From positions 1 to 64,000 of the forward strand of contig JAXDNY010000076.1 of assembly GCA_034669145.1 (NCBI GenBank): a DNA stretch of 64,000 nt. Reading direction: 5' to 3'. This stretch comes from PALSA-894 sp034669145. GTDB taxonomy: Bacteria; Pseudomonadota; Alphaproteobacteria; Rhizobiales; Xanthobacteraceae. The translations under genes and the position numbers were made by a program. The notes under the pieces are model-generated. The model searched no databases. It saw nothing but the letters and a program-made list of their open reading frames with translations, and was not told where the DNA came from. Below, in pieces: positions 7,601 to 15,136 of this stretch (position 1 is the stretch's first letter; each line of letters begins with the position of its first letter).

Positions 7601-8860
7601 ATGGCATCAATTCACAAAGCCTTCATGAGCGAGCTGGCGAAAACGCCAAGACTTTTGTTGCTAAAGCTCATCAAGGAAAAGCTTTCTGAACACGGACTAG
7701 CCAATGAGCACGGCTTGGCAGAAGCCCTGACAGATCACTTCCTTAGCGGTGGTGGGGACACGTTCAATTGGGATGATGGCCGGCCATCTGGAGAGCCTCC
7801 GCGTAACTTAGCGCTGCTCTTTTCGGAAGAGGACGTGGTCAAGCTTGAGCAGCTTACGAACGAATTTCTTGGGCGGTTGCCAGCGCTCATCGAGAACACA
7901 TCTAAGGACGCAGCCGAAAGGTTGGTGAAGACACTACAGCGCAAATGGCCGGAGCAAGCGGCCTATGAGAACGCCATACTTGAAGGCTTCAGAGGTCGGC
8001 TGGAAGCACGCTGGGGCAGGGGGTTCGATCTCTTGCGCATGCTGCTGACAAGTTGTCGCGAACTTGGAGAAGAGTCAGCTAAGCGTCTCCACAAATCTCG
8101 GTCGAATAAGAACTGTGTCCTTCGTAGTCTTCTGGTTCGCCTGCACGCGCGCGCTTGCCAGATCACGGCCGAAATCATCACGCTGATGGAGAACGGCTTT
8201 GCAGATGGCGCTATGGCCCGGTGGCGAACTCTGCACGAGGTGAGCATCATTGCGACTGTGATTTCAGATGGTGGCGAAACGCTAGCCCAACGCTACATCG
8301 AGCATGAAGTAGTCGAGTCGAAATTTGCGATGGATGAGTACGCACGGTGCCACGTGGCGCTCGGGTACAAGCCAATCCCGGCCCGCGACCGCCGACGTGT
8401 GGAACGGGCCTTTGGTGCCGTGGTCAAAGCCTATGGAGATGAGTTCGGTAAGCCTTACGGGTGGGCGGCAACTTATTTGAAGAAGAAGAGAGTTACGTTC
8501 CGCGATCTGGAGGATAGCGCGCGGCGATCGGCGATGCGGTCTTATTACAAGATGGCGAGCTATAATGTGCATGCCGATACGCCAAAGAGCATCTTCTTCC
8601 GCTTAGGCGTCATTGGCGACCAGTCAATCGTCGTCGCAGGTGCAACTGATGCCGGTTTTACCGAGCCGGCACAGAACGCGGCCATCACGCTCGTCCAGAT
8701 TACTGCTCTGTTGATTGCTGATCGTGTGTCGAATTTGGACGTCATGATCAAATTGCAGGCGCTTAACATGATTTGCGACAAAATTCCGGATGCGTTTATG
8801 CGCGCAGAGCGCAAGCTGAAACGGGACCATAAAAGAATGCGAAGCAATATCCGACAATAG
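7601..8860 (+). CDS. DUF5677 domain-containing protein
   Basis: A 419-residue soluble, helix-rich protein. The middle (about residues 180-220) has the DUF5677 core, with the run RLHARACQITAEI, MENGFADGAMARWRTLHE. The C-terminal third contains the SYNVHAD segment also seen in the family. Function is unknown. The ATG at 7601 follows AGAGG by ten bases; an upstream TTG frame start at 7535 was rejected. Base composition is visibly lower in GC than neighbours (the line at 8701 has 27 G/C in 60), suggesting transfer. An SOS-type box lies 163 bases upstream. No partner gene is evident; the next gene is convergent. Confidence 0.8.
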   Translation: MASIHKAFMSELAKTPRLLLLKLIKEKLSEHGLANEHGLAEALTDHFLSGGGDTFNWDDGRPSGEPPRNLALLFSEEDVVKLEQLTNEFLGRLPALIENTSKDAAERLVKTLQRKWPEQAAYENAILEGFRGRLEARWGRGFDLLRMLLTSCRELGEESAKRLHKSRSNKNCVLRSLLVRLHARACQITAEIITLMENGFADGAMARWRTLHEVSIIATVISDGGETLAQRYIEHEVVESKFAMDEYARCHVALGYKPIPARDRRRVERAFGAVVKAYGDEFGKPYGWAATYLKKKRVTFRDLEDSARRSAMRSYYKMASYNVHADTPKSIFFRLGVIGDQSIVVAGATDAGFTEPAQNAAITLVQITALLIADRVSNLDVMIKLQALNMICDKIPDAFMRAERKLKRDHKRMRSNIRQ

Positions 8861-8899
8861 AGTACTCTGTCACTCCGACGTATCCATCATTTCCATCCG

Positions 8900-9157
8900 T
8901 TAGCTTCGGTTGCGCTGTCTTGTTCTGAGCCGCACGCCCGGCGCATCGCCGTTGGTGAACTCGACGCCTGCGGATTCCAATGTTGACTTGAGTTTTTCGC
9001 GCACTTCGTCGGAGACGAAAGCGCCGCCTTTCTCAACGCGCTGGATCGTCGCCAACGAGTGGCCCGCTTTCTCACCGAGCTTGGACCGCGACCAATCGAG
9101 CAGGGCGCGTGCCGCACGAAATTGCGCGACCGTGATCGATTTTGCGTCTTGACTCAT
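8900..9157 (-). CDS. XRE-family helix-turn-helix regulator
   Basis: An 85-residue one-domain regulator. The segment ITVAQFRAARALLDWSRSKL, EKAGHSLATIQRVEKG is a Cro/C1-type helix-turn-helix, with the recognition helix around SLATIQRVE. The remainder (VREKLKSTLESAGVEFTNG) is the usual dimer-side tail of these short XRE proteins. The ATG at 9155-9157 was preferred to an in-frame GTG two codons upstream. The gene is divergent from a Tat-signal protein and separated from it by 54 bases that hold a perfect 19-bp palindrome and extra half-sites, so autoregulation plus control of the neighbour is likely. Confidence 0.9.
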   Translation of the reverse strand: MSQDAKSITVAQFRAARALLDWSRSKLGEKAGHSLATIQRVEKGGAFVSDEVREKLKSTLESAGVEFTNGDAPGVRLRTRQRNRS

Positions 9158-9172
9158 TTTCACTCATTCGTT

Positions 9173-9191
9173 ATGAGTTAAAATAACTCAT
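9173..9191. promoter_or_regulatory. Palindromic operator ATGAGTTA-aaa-TAACTCAT
   Basis: Perfect 8-bp inverted repeats with a 3-base spacer lie between the divergent XRE regulator and the gene at 9212. Further ACTCAT copies at about 9152 and 9162 and a CTCAT at 9194 give a cluster of half-sites. Position and symmetry suggest the binding site of the adjacent helix-turn-helix protein. This is inference. Confidence 0.65.
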
Positions 9192-9211
9192 GGCTCATTG
9201 GAGCCTCTTGC

Positions 9212-9880
9212 ATGCCGAACCCATCCCCTTCGGCAAAGGATACGCCTTTGCATCTCACGCGCCGCAGCCTGTTCGCCGGCACGGCAAGCCTTGCCGCAAC
9301 GGCGCTCGTGCCCGCCGCGCAAGCGCTGCCGACTCAAGACGAGGGTGAGCTTACGGCGCTCGGCGCCAAGTTTGAACAGGCGCTTGCCGTGTACGAGGCG
9401 GCACGCCGCCATTTCAACGCCTGCGAGCGCCGCTACCTGAGCGAAGGCCCCGATCCGCCGCCCATTCTCACCGGGGCGGGGCCGCTCGGCCATCTTCTCC
9501 GCAGCAAAGGTTCGTGGTGGAGTGCGCGCGAGCTGCGCTGGCTGCTCAAGGATGAAGAGGAGCGCGCGTCTTGGCCCGAGGCACAGGCGGCCTATGCGGT
9601 CGCGCTCGCCTACGAGGCGCGCGACCGGCGCTTCCGCCGCCGCATCGGGTTTCGCGCAGCCGAGCGGGCGCATGAGGGCGCGATCGACACGCTGCAGAAC
9701 TTGAGCGATCTGATCCTCGCCACGCCTGCGCACTCGCGCGCGGGCTTAGCTGTGCAGGGACGTGTCGTGAAGTTTTGGGGCAAGCCCGAGTGGTGGAGCA
9801 GGCAAGCGAGCCATGCCGATAGTTGCGAGCGCTTCGCCGCGCGGATCATCGATGGCGTGATCGCGATGCCCCCTCCCTAA
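9212..9880 (+). CDS. Hypothetical protein with Tat-like signal peptide
   Basis: A 222-residue protein. Residues 17-18 (RR in LTRRSLF) followed by a hydrophobic stretch and an AxA-type cleavage site near ALPTQD form a twin-arginine-like export signal. The mature part is helical, rich in Ala, Arg and Glu, with paired Trp residues (SWW, EWW). I recognise no family. GGAG at 9200-9203 sits eight bases before the ATG. The gene is divergent from the XRE regulator across the palindrome at 9173-9191 and is followed at once by a strong inverted repeat. Confidence 0.7.
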   Translation: MPNPSPSAKDTPLHLTRRSLFAGTASLAATALVPAAQALPTQDEGELTALGAKFEQALAVYEAARRHFNACERRYLSEGPDPPPILTGAGPLGHLLRSKGSWWSARELRWLLKDEEERASWPEAQAAYAVALAYEARDRRFRRRIGFRAAERAHEGAIDTLQNLSDLILATPAHSRAGLAVQGRVVKFWGKPEWWSRQASHADSCERFAARIIDGVIAMPPP

Positions 9881-9904
9881 CCCTCCCCCGCAAGCGGGGG
9901 AGGG
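9881..9904 (+). terminator. GC-rich stem-loop after the Tat-signal gene
   Basis: CCCTCCCCCG-caag-CGGGGGAGGG forms a perfect 10-bp stem beginning right after the stop codon at 9880. There is no T-run, so it may end transcription with Rho, act as a 3' stabiliser, or be a dispersed repeat. Confidence 0.6.
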
Positions 9905-10025
9905 GACGCACCGAGTCTGCGGCGCGCGGCGACTCCCGCGGTTTCAACAGAGGATGAAGACGATTGACGCGCCGCGCGTTTCATGAGATTGTTCATGATA
10001 CGTTCTTATCGTTTTGGAGGCCGCG

Positions 10026-10217
10026 ATGGCAACCAATCCTCCCAAGGGCGACAACCACCGCCAAGGCGCGGTGCGCGACCGCTCGCAAACCTACAACACC
10101 AAGACCGAGCAGTGGGTGAAGCGCGATGCGGACAGCGGGCGCTTCATGGACGTGAAGCAGGACGGCGAGAAGTTCAAAGGCGTGCGCCGTGAGCATCCGG
10201 GGCGCGGCAATCGCTGA
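10026..10217 (+). CDS. Small conserved hydrophilic protein
   Basis: A 63-residue, highly charged protein starting MATNPPKGDNHRQGAV, with the conserved-looking segments VKDRSQ-like VRDRSQTYN, WVKRDADSGRFMDVK and FKGVRRE. I have the impression of a small family scattered through accessory regions of many bacteria, but know no function. GGAG lies eight bases before the ATG at 10026. A TTG at 10014 is possible but gives an atypical extension. The stop is immediately followed by the next start. Confidence 0.75.
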   Translation: MATNPPKGDNHRQGAVRDRSQTYNTKTEQWVKRDADSGRFMDVKQDGEKFKGVRREHPGRGNR

Positions 10218-10457
10218 GTGCGTGTCGTGCATCTGATCCATAACGAGCAGACGAAACTGACCGCGACCTGGATCAATACGCTCGCCGCCGCACTGATCGC
10301 CGCAGGCTTTTTTGCACCCGCCGCCGCTATTCTTTACGGATTGACTGCACTGCCGATTACCCCCGGTCGCTTGATCGGACTGGCGCTTGCTTGTGCGACC
10401 CTTGGGTTCGGCATACATCTGCTCGGGCGTGCTCAGCTCAGGAGACTGCGCGAATGA
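10218..10457 (+). CDS. Small two-helix membrane protein
   Basis: A protein of up to 79 residues with two hydrophobic segments (about 20-42 and 50-68) and an Arg-rich end LLGRAQLRRLRE. The GTG at 10218 directly follows the previous stop; the GTG at 10227 is an equally good start. The stop overlaps the next ATG as ATGA, so this and its neighbours form a compact operon. Function unknown. Confidence 0.65.
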   Translation: MRVVHLIHNEQTKLTATWINTLAAALIAAGFFAPAAAILYGLTALPITPGRLIGLALACATLGFGIHLLGRAQLRRLRE

Positions 10458-10570
10458 GCTTCGAAACCCTTGCGCTGATCTGGCCCTTCCTGATGGCTGC
10501 TTTTGTCGTGAGCTGCGTGCTGGTTATGAACTGGTTCGAGGATCGGGCCGAGCGGCGCAAGGCGCGCTGA
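10454..10570 (+). CDS. 38-residue single-helix membrane microprotein
   Basis: A short frame starting MSFETLALIWPFLMAAF, with one membrane helix, then MNWFEDRAERRKAR. The ATG overlaps the stop of the preceding gene as ATGA, and that gene supplies GGAG upstream. The composition (hydrophobic helix plus basic tail) and coupling support a real gene despite its size. Function unknown. Confidence 0.55.
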   Translation: MSFETLALIWPFLMAAFVVSCVLVMNWFEDRAERRKAR

Positions 10571-10585
10571 ACGCCGCTTCGACTC

Positions 10586-10762
10586 CTACCTCCGCTCCCC
10601 GATCTCCACCTTGATCCCCGACCCGTCCCGGTAAATCCGATAGTCGTATTCTAGCGTGCCGCCCGCGCGCAGCGCGAGGTTCGCGGTGCAGCGCACTTCG
10701 GTGTCGCTCTTGGCCGTCTGCCTGATGAAGTTGTAGGACGAGGCGTTGATCTGCAGCGCACC
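10586..10762 (-). pseudogene. 3' fragment of an unidentified gene
   Basis: On the minus strand 58 clean codons read ASSYNFIRQTAKSD, TEVRCTANLALRAGG, LEYDYRIYRDGSGIKVE and then stop TAG at 10586. Codon use looks genuine, but no start exists upstream. The frame runs into a hairpin-rich repeat at about 10764. It appears to be the C-terminus of a small exported protein whose 5' part was lost when the repeat arrived. I do not recognise the family. Confidence 0.55.
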
Positions 10763-10763
10763 A

Positions 10764-10837
10764 CCATGAGGCCGCTACGCGGCCGTCTAAGGACGCCGAC
10801 GCATTCGCGTCGGCTAGGGCGCTGCGCTGCGCCCGGG
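10764..10837. repeat. Three-hairpin repeat unit
   Basis: Successive short palindromes: GGCCGC-ta-CGCGGCC, CGCCGACGC-att-GCGTCGGC and GGGCGCTGCGCTGCGCCC. It abuts the gene fragment at 10586-10762 and lies upstream of the tct operon. It resembles the CATGAGGCCGC-type repeats near 49.8 kb only loosely. Confidence 0.6.
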
Positions 10838-10996
10838 ACACACGTTCCGCGCCTGCCCAAAAATCCGCCAGACGAAATCAACATTGACGGTGCGCGCATT
10901 TGCCGCTTTTGTTGCCCCGGGGCGGGGCTGGTGTGCTAAGCAGGGGACAACGCGCCTGCGAAAAATGCGCGAGCGTTCCAGGAATTCGGAGGGGAT

Positions 10997-11833
10997 ATGT
11001 CTCAAGGCTCCGGCGCCGCGCACGCGTCGCACAGTCTCACGCGCCATCAATCCGATGTGATCTTCGGCATTGCGTTCATCGTGCTGGCCCTGCTCGGTCC
11101 GGTCTTCGGTCTCTTGTGGGGCAAGAGCAGTGGGCCGAACGGCTCGACGATCGCGGATGCGGTGCGCGCCGGCTGGTATTCCTTGCCGCTCGCGATCTTC
11201 GGCGTCATCGCGCTGTCGGTGCGCATCCGCAGCCCGCAGGATTATTACGGCGGAGCGATCCTCGCCGCGATGGCGCTGTTCGCGATCTGGGCCTCGAGCG
11301 ATCTGCCCGGCATGCGCGGCTTCGCGTTCGGCCCGGGCACCGCGCCGCGCCTGTTCGCCTACATGCTGCTCGGGTTCGGCGTCGCGGTCGCGCTGGTCGG
11401 CTTGCTGACCGACGGTCCGCCGGGCGGGGACTACGCGTTCAGCGGCCCGCTCGGGGGCGCGGTGCTGATCGTCGCGCTCATTCCGATCACCTACTATTCC
11501 AACAAGATCGGCCGCTGGGTTCCGGGCGTGCCGCCGGATGTCATGGTCGCGGCGCTCGGCGCCGCTGTGGTGCTGGCGTTCGCATTCCTGCTGATGCGCA
11601 TTGCGCCGCGCGGCCCGCTGTTCATCACCGGTGCGACCTTGATATTCGCCATCACGGTGCGGCCGCTCGGCCTGGTGATCGCGAGCTTCGTCTCGCTTGT
11701 GGTGTCGGCCTACGCCACGGAAGAGTTCCGCTGGGTCGAGACGATCATCTGGGCCGCGGTGCTCACCTTGTTCTGCTCGCTGCTGTTCCCTTGGGGGCTC
11801 AATCTGCCGCTTCAACTCTGGCCACGGTTCTAG
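10997..11833 (+). CDS. tctB: Tripartite tricarboxylate transporter, TctB-like small membrane subunit (long form)
   Basis: A 278-residue integral membrane protein with about seven hydrophobic segments. It ends WAAVLTLFCSLLFPWGLNLPLQLWP, the ending typical of TctB. Ordinary TctB proteins are about 150 residues; the extra N-terminal half carries its own helices and a DYYGGAILAAMALFAIWAS segment that itself resembles a TctB start. TctB pairs with TctA in the inner membrane to take up carboxylates with cations. GGAGG precedes the ATG by six bases. It is the first gene of tctBAC, 12 bases ahead of tctA. Confidence 0.88.
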   Translation: MSQGSGAAHASHSLTRHQSDVIFGIAFIVLALLGPVFGLLWGKSSGPNGSTIADAVRAGWYSLPLAIFGVIALSVRIRSPQDYYGGAILAAMALFAIWASSDLPGMRGFAFGPGTAPRLFAYMLLGFGVAVALVGLLTDGPPGGDYAFSGPLGGAVLIVALIPITYYSNKIGRWVPGVPPDVMVAALGAAVVLAFAFLLMRIAPRGPLFITGATLIFAITVRPLGLVIASFVSLVVSAYATEEFRWVETIIWAAVLTLFCSLLFPWGLNLPLQLWPRF

Positions 11834-11845
11834 GGGAGCGGCATC

Positions 11846-13399
11846 ATGGACCTGCTCGCAAATCTCGCGCTCGGCTTCGGGGTCGTCTTCCAGTTCGTCG
11901 ATCTCAAGATCGCGTTCCTGAACATCACGATCCCGTTCCCGATGAACATCTTTCTCTGTTTCGTCGGCGCCATGGTCGGCACGCTGATCGGCGTGCTGCC
12001 CGGCATCGGGCCGCTCGCAACAATCGCGATGCTGCTGCCGATCACGTTCGGCCTGCCGCCGGTCGGCGCGCTGATCATGCTCGCCGGTATTTATTACGGC
12101 GCGCAGTATGGCGGCTCGACCACGTCGATCCTGATCAATATCCCGGGCGAATCCTCCTCGGTCGTCACCGCGCTCGACGGCCACCAGATGGCGAAGCAGG
12201 GCCGCGCCGGCCCCGCGCTGGCCATCGCGGCCATCGGCTCGTTCATCGCGGGCACGTTCTCCACCGTGCTGGTCGCGGCGCTTGGCGTGCCGCTCACCGC
12301 GGTCGCGCTGAAATTCGGCCCGGCGGAATATTTCTCGCTGATGGTGCTCGGCCTCGTGTTCGCGGTGGTGCTCGCGCGCGGCTCGGTGCTCAAGGCGCTC
12401 GCCATGATCATGATGGGGCTGCTGATGTCGACGGTCGGCTCCGACATCGAGACCGGCCAGTCGCGCATGGCGTTCGACATCCCCGAGCTTGCCGACGGCA
12501 TCGGCTTCGTCGTCGTCGCCATGGGCGTGTTCGGCTACGCCGAGATCATGCGCAACCTGGAAACGACCGAGAGCCGCGAGATCGTGCAGGCCAAGGTCAC
12601 CGGCCTGATGCCGACCATGAAAGATCTCAAGGATTCCTCGGGTGCGATCGCCCGCGGCACCATTCTCGGCTCGATCCTCGGCATTCTGCCGGGCGGAGGC
12701 GCCGTCATTGCGGCGTTCGCCGCCTACACGTTCGAAAAGAAAATGTCGCGGACGCCGGAGCGCTTCGGCCACGGCGCGATCGAGGGCGTGGCGGCGCCGG
12801 AAAGCGCCAACAATGCCGCCGCGCAGACCTCGTTCATCCCGCTGCTCACCCTCGGCATCCCGCCCAACGCCGTGATGGCGCTGATGGTCGGCGCCATGAC
12901 GATCCACGGCATCGTGCCGGGCCCGCAGGTGATGACCAAGCAGCCGGAGCTGTTCTGGGGCCTGATCGCCTCGATGTGGATCGGCAACCTGATGCTGGTC
13001 GTCATCAATCTGCCGCTGGTCGGCTTGTGGGTACGGCTGTTGCGCGTGCCCTACCGCATGCTGTTCCCGGCGATCCTGATCTTCTGCGCGATCGGTGTTT
13101 ACTCGATCAACAACGCGCCGGCCGACGCCGTGATGGTCGCGGCATTCGGCCTCGTCGGCTACTGGCTGGTCAAGCACGACTTCGAGCCGGCGCCGATGCT
13201 GCTCGGCTTCGTGCTCGGCCCGCTGATGGAGGAGAACCTGCGCCGCGCCATGCTGATCGCGCGCGGCGACCCGAGCACGTTCCTGACGCGGCCGATCTCC
13301 GGCGTGCTGCTCGCGCTCGCGATGCTGCTGCTGGTGCTGGCGCTGTTGCCGATGATCCGCAAGAAGCGCGACGAGGTCTTCGTCGAGGAGTCGACCTAG
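11846..13399 (+). CDS. tctA: Tripartite tricarboxylate transporter, TctA large membrane subunit
   Basis: A 517-residue protein with about 11-12 membrane helices. The family signatures GTLIGVLPGIGPLATIAMLLP, YYGAQYGGSTTSILINIPGE and the repeat GILPGGGAVIAAF are all present, as is PESANNAAAQTSFIPLLTLGIP. TctA forms the main transport channel and accepts substrate delivered by the periplasmic TctC. Length is typical. GGGGAG lies ten bases before the ATG. A stem-loop separates it from tctC. Confidence 0.96.
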   Translation: MDLLANLALGFGVVFQFVDLKIAFLNITIPFPMNIFLCFVGAMVGTLIGVLPGIGPLATIAMLLPITFGLPPVGALIMLAGIYYGAQYGGSTTSILINIPGESSSVVTALDGHQMAKQGRAGPALAIAAIGSFIAGTFSTVLVAALGVPLTAVALKFGPAEYFSLMVLGLVFAVVLARGSVLKALAMIMMGLLMSTVGSDIETGQSRMAFDIPELADGIGFVVVAMGVFGYAEIMRNLETTESREIVQAKVTGLMPTMKDLKDSSGAIARGTILGSILGILPGGGAVIAAFAAYTFEKKMSRTPERFGHGAIEGVAAPESANNAAAQTSFIPLLTLGIPPNAVMALMVGAMTIHGIVPGPQVMTKQPELFWGLIASMWIGNLMLVVINLPLVGLWVRLLRVPYRMLFPAILIFCAIGVYSINNAPADAVMVAAFGLVGYWLVKHDFEPAPMLLGFVLGPLMEENLRRAMLIARGDPSTFLTRPISGVLLALAMLLLVLALLPMIRKKRDEVFVEEST

Positions 13400-13433
13400 G
13401 GGCGCCGCGACGATCCGTCCATTGGTGCGCGGC

Positions 13434-13453
13434 GGGCAGCATGGTAGCTGCCC
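13434..13453 (+). promoter_or_regulatory. Intercistronic stem-loop between tctA and tctC
   Basis: GGGCAGC-atggta-GCTGCCC lies between the tctA stop and the tctC Shine-Dalgarno sequence. Hairpins at this position in transporter operons often stabilise the upstream message or reduce read-through; here that is an inference from position only. Confidence 0.5.
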
Positions 13454-13496
13454 GTTAGCGTTTTAGCACCGGAAGTTGCCCCAAGGGAGTAACGCC

Positions 13497-14480
13497 ATGA
13501 CAACAAGAACCCGCTTTGGCGGCCTGCTCGCCGCGTTGATTTTCGCCGCGATGCCATCGGCCAACGCGCAGGATTACCCGGCCAAGCCCATCACGCTGAT
13601 CGTGCCGTTCGCGGCCGGCGGGCCGACCGACGTGATCTCGCGCATCATCGGCGAGCACATGTCGCGCACGCTGGGCCAGCAGTTCGTGATCGAGAACGCG
13701 CTCGGCGCCGGCGGCACCACCGCGTCGACCCGCGCCAAGCGCGCAGCGCCCGACGGCTACACGCTGATCACCGGCCACATGGGCACGCACGCGGCCTCGG
13801 TCGCGCTCTATCCGAAGCTGCAATACGACCCGCGCACCGATTTCGAGCCGGTCGGCCTGATCGCCGGCACGCCGATCCTGGTGCTCGCCAAAAAGGACTT
13901 CCCCGCCAGGGACCTGAAGGAATTCGTCGCCTACGTGAAGGCGAACGAGAAGACGCTCAACAACGCGCATGCGGGCGTGGGCTCGGTGTCGTTCACCACC
14001 TGCCTGTTGCTCAACTCGATCATGGGCGTGAAGCCGACCACGATCCCGTTCAACGGCACCGGCCCGTCGATGAACGCGCTGGTCGGCGGGCAGGTCGACT
14101 ACATGTGCGACCAGATCGTCAACGCGGTGCCGCAGGTGAAGGGCGGCACCATCAAGGCCTATGCGATTGCGACGGCGGAGCGCAATCCCTCGCTGCCCGA
14201 CGTGCCGACCGCCAAGGAGGCGGGCCTGCCCGAATACGAGGCTTCGGCGTGGAACGCGCTGTTCGCCCCCAAGGGCACGCCCAAGGCCGTGGTCGACAAG
14301 CTGACCGATGCGCTTTCGAAGGCGCTCGACGACGAGGGCGTGCGCAAGCGCCTGCTCGATCTCGGCAGCGACATCCCCGGTCCCGACCGCCGCGGCCCCG
14401 CCGCGCTCTCCGCGCTGGTCAAGAGCGAAGTCGACAAGTGGGGCAAGGTGATCAAGGAGGCGGGCGCGGAGGTGAATTGA
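13497..14480 (+). CDS. tctC: Tripartite tricarboxylate transporter, TctC periplasmic binding protein
   Basis: A 327-residue exported receptor (Bug family). A signal peptide ends near ANAQDYPAKP. The mature start YPAKPITLIVPFAAGGPTD and the later GTGPSMNALVGGQVDYMCD are standard for the family. The protein captures a carboxylate ligand in the periplasm and delivers it to TctBA; the ligand cannot be read from sequence. AAGGGAG precedes the ATG at 13497. An in-frame upstream start was rejected as it would put residues before the signal peptide. Confidence 0.95.
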   Translation: MTTRTRFGGLLAALIFAAMPSANAQDYPAKPITLIVPFAAGGPTDVISRIIGEHMSRTLGQQFVIENALGAGGTTASTRAKRAAPDGYTLITGHMGTHAASVALYPKLQYDPRTDFEPVGLIAGTPILVLAKKDFPARDLKEFVAYVKANEKTLNNAHAGVGSVSFTTCLLLNSIMGVKPTTIPFNGTGPSMNALVGGQVDYMCDQIVNAVPQVKGGTIKAYAIATAERNPSLPDVPTAKEAGLPEYEASAWNALFAPKGTPKAVVDKLTDALSKALDDEGVRKRLLDLGSDIPGPDRRGPAALSALVKSEVDKWGKVIKEAGAEVN

Positions 14481-14572
14481 CACCATCGTCGCGAAATTTT
14501 CAGCGACCTGCGTTCGTTTTCTTCCAAAGCCTGCGTGCGGGCCTGATCGGATTGCATGTATGATGCGGCATC

Positions 14573-15136
14573 ATGATCAGGCCGACACGCTCGATGATCG
14601 CGCCCGCCACGCGCCTGGGCCTCGACGATTTCACGGCCGACAGCCCGGGCGCGGCGCGTGGGGAGACCGACGTCCAGCGAGCGGGTCTGATCGATGGCGT
14701 GACGATCACGCCGCTGGCCGTGAATTCCGATCCGCGCGGCTCGCTGAGCGAACTGTTGACGGCGCGCGACGGCCCGATCGAGCCGATCGTGCATATCTAT
14801 CAGGTCACGGCGCCGGCCGGTTCGATCCGCGCGTGGGTCTATCATCGCCACCAGTTCGACCGACTTGCGTTCGGCACCGGCCGTTTCGAGGTCGTGCTCT
14901 ATGACATCCGCTCGGGAAGCGCGACCGCAAACCGGCTCGATGTGTTTCACTTGGGCCTCGAGCAACCGGTGCTGCTGCGCATCCCGCCATTCGTCGTTCA
15001 CGGCGTGCGCAATATCGGTAGCGAGACCGCGACGTTCGTGAACATGCCGACACGGACGTACGATCCCGGCGCGCCCGACAAGTACCGGCTCAACTGGGAC
15101 GATCCGCGAATCCCGTTTAGGTTCGATGGCCGATAA
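14573..15136 (+). CDS. dTDP-4-dehydrorhamnose 3,5-epimerase-family (RmlC-like cupin) protein
   Basis: A 187-residue cupin-like protein. RGSLSELL, then AWVYHRHQFDRLAFGTGRFEVVLYDIR, PPFVVHGVRNIG and the ending DKYRLNWDDPRIPF follow the RmlC fold, including the tail typical of sugar 3,5-epimerases. It probably acts on a nucleotide sugar for surface polysaccharide. Its stop overlaps the next gene, a glycosyltransferase, by 11 bases, which fits that role. The first 35 residues are weakly conserved; the ATG at 14594 (residue 8) is an alternative start. The exact reaction is not certain. Confidence 0.8.
   Translation: MIRPTRSMIAPATRLGLDDFTADSPGAARGETDVQRAGLIDGVTITPLAVNSDPRGSLSELLTARDGPIEPIVHIYQVTAPAGSIRAWVYHRHQFDRLAFGTGRFEVVLYDIRSGSATANRLDVFHLGLEQPVLLRIPPFVVHGVRNIGSETATFVNMPTRTYDPGAPDKYRLNWDDPRIPFRFDGR

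Noticed and set aside
10814..13177. A 787-codon open frame on the minus strand opposite tctB and tctA
   Set aside because: It is the antisense shadow of two clear membrane-protein genes. Its product is almost all Arg, Asp, His, Glu and Gly with no family resemblance.
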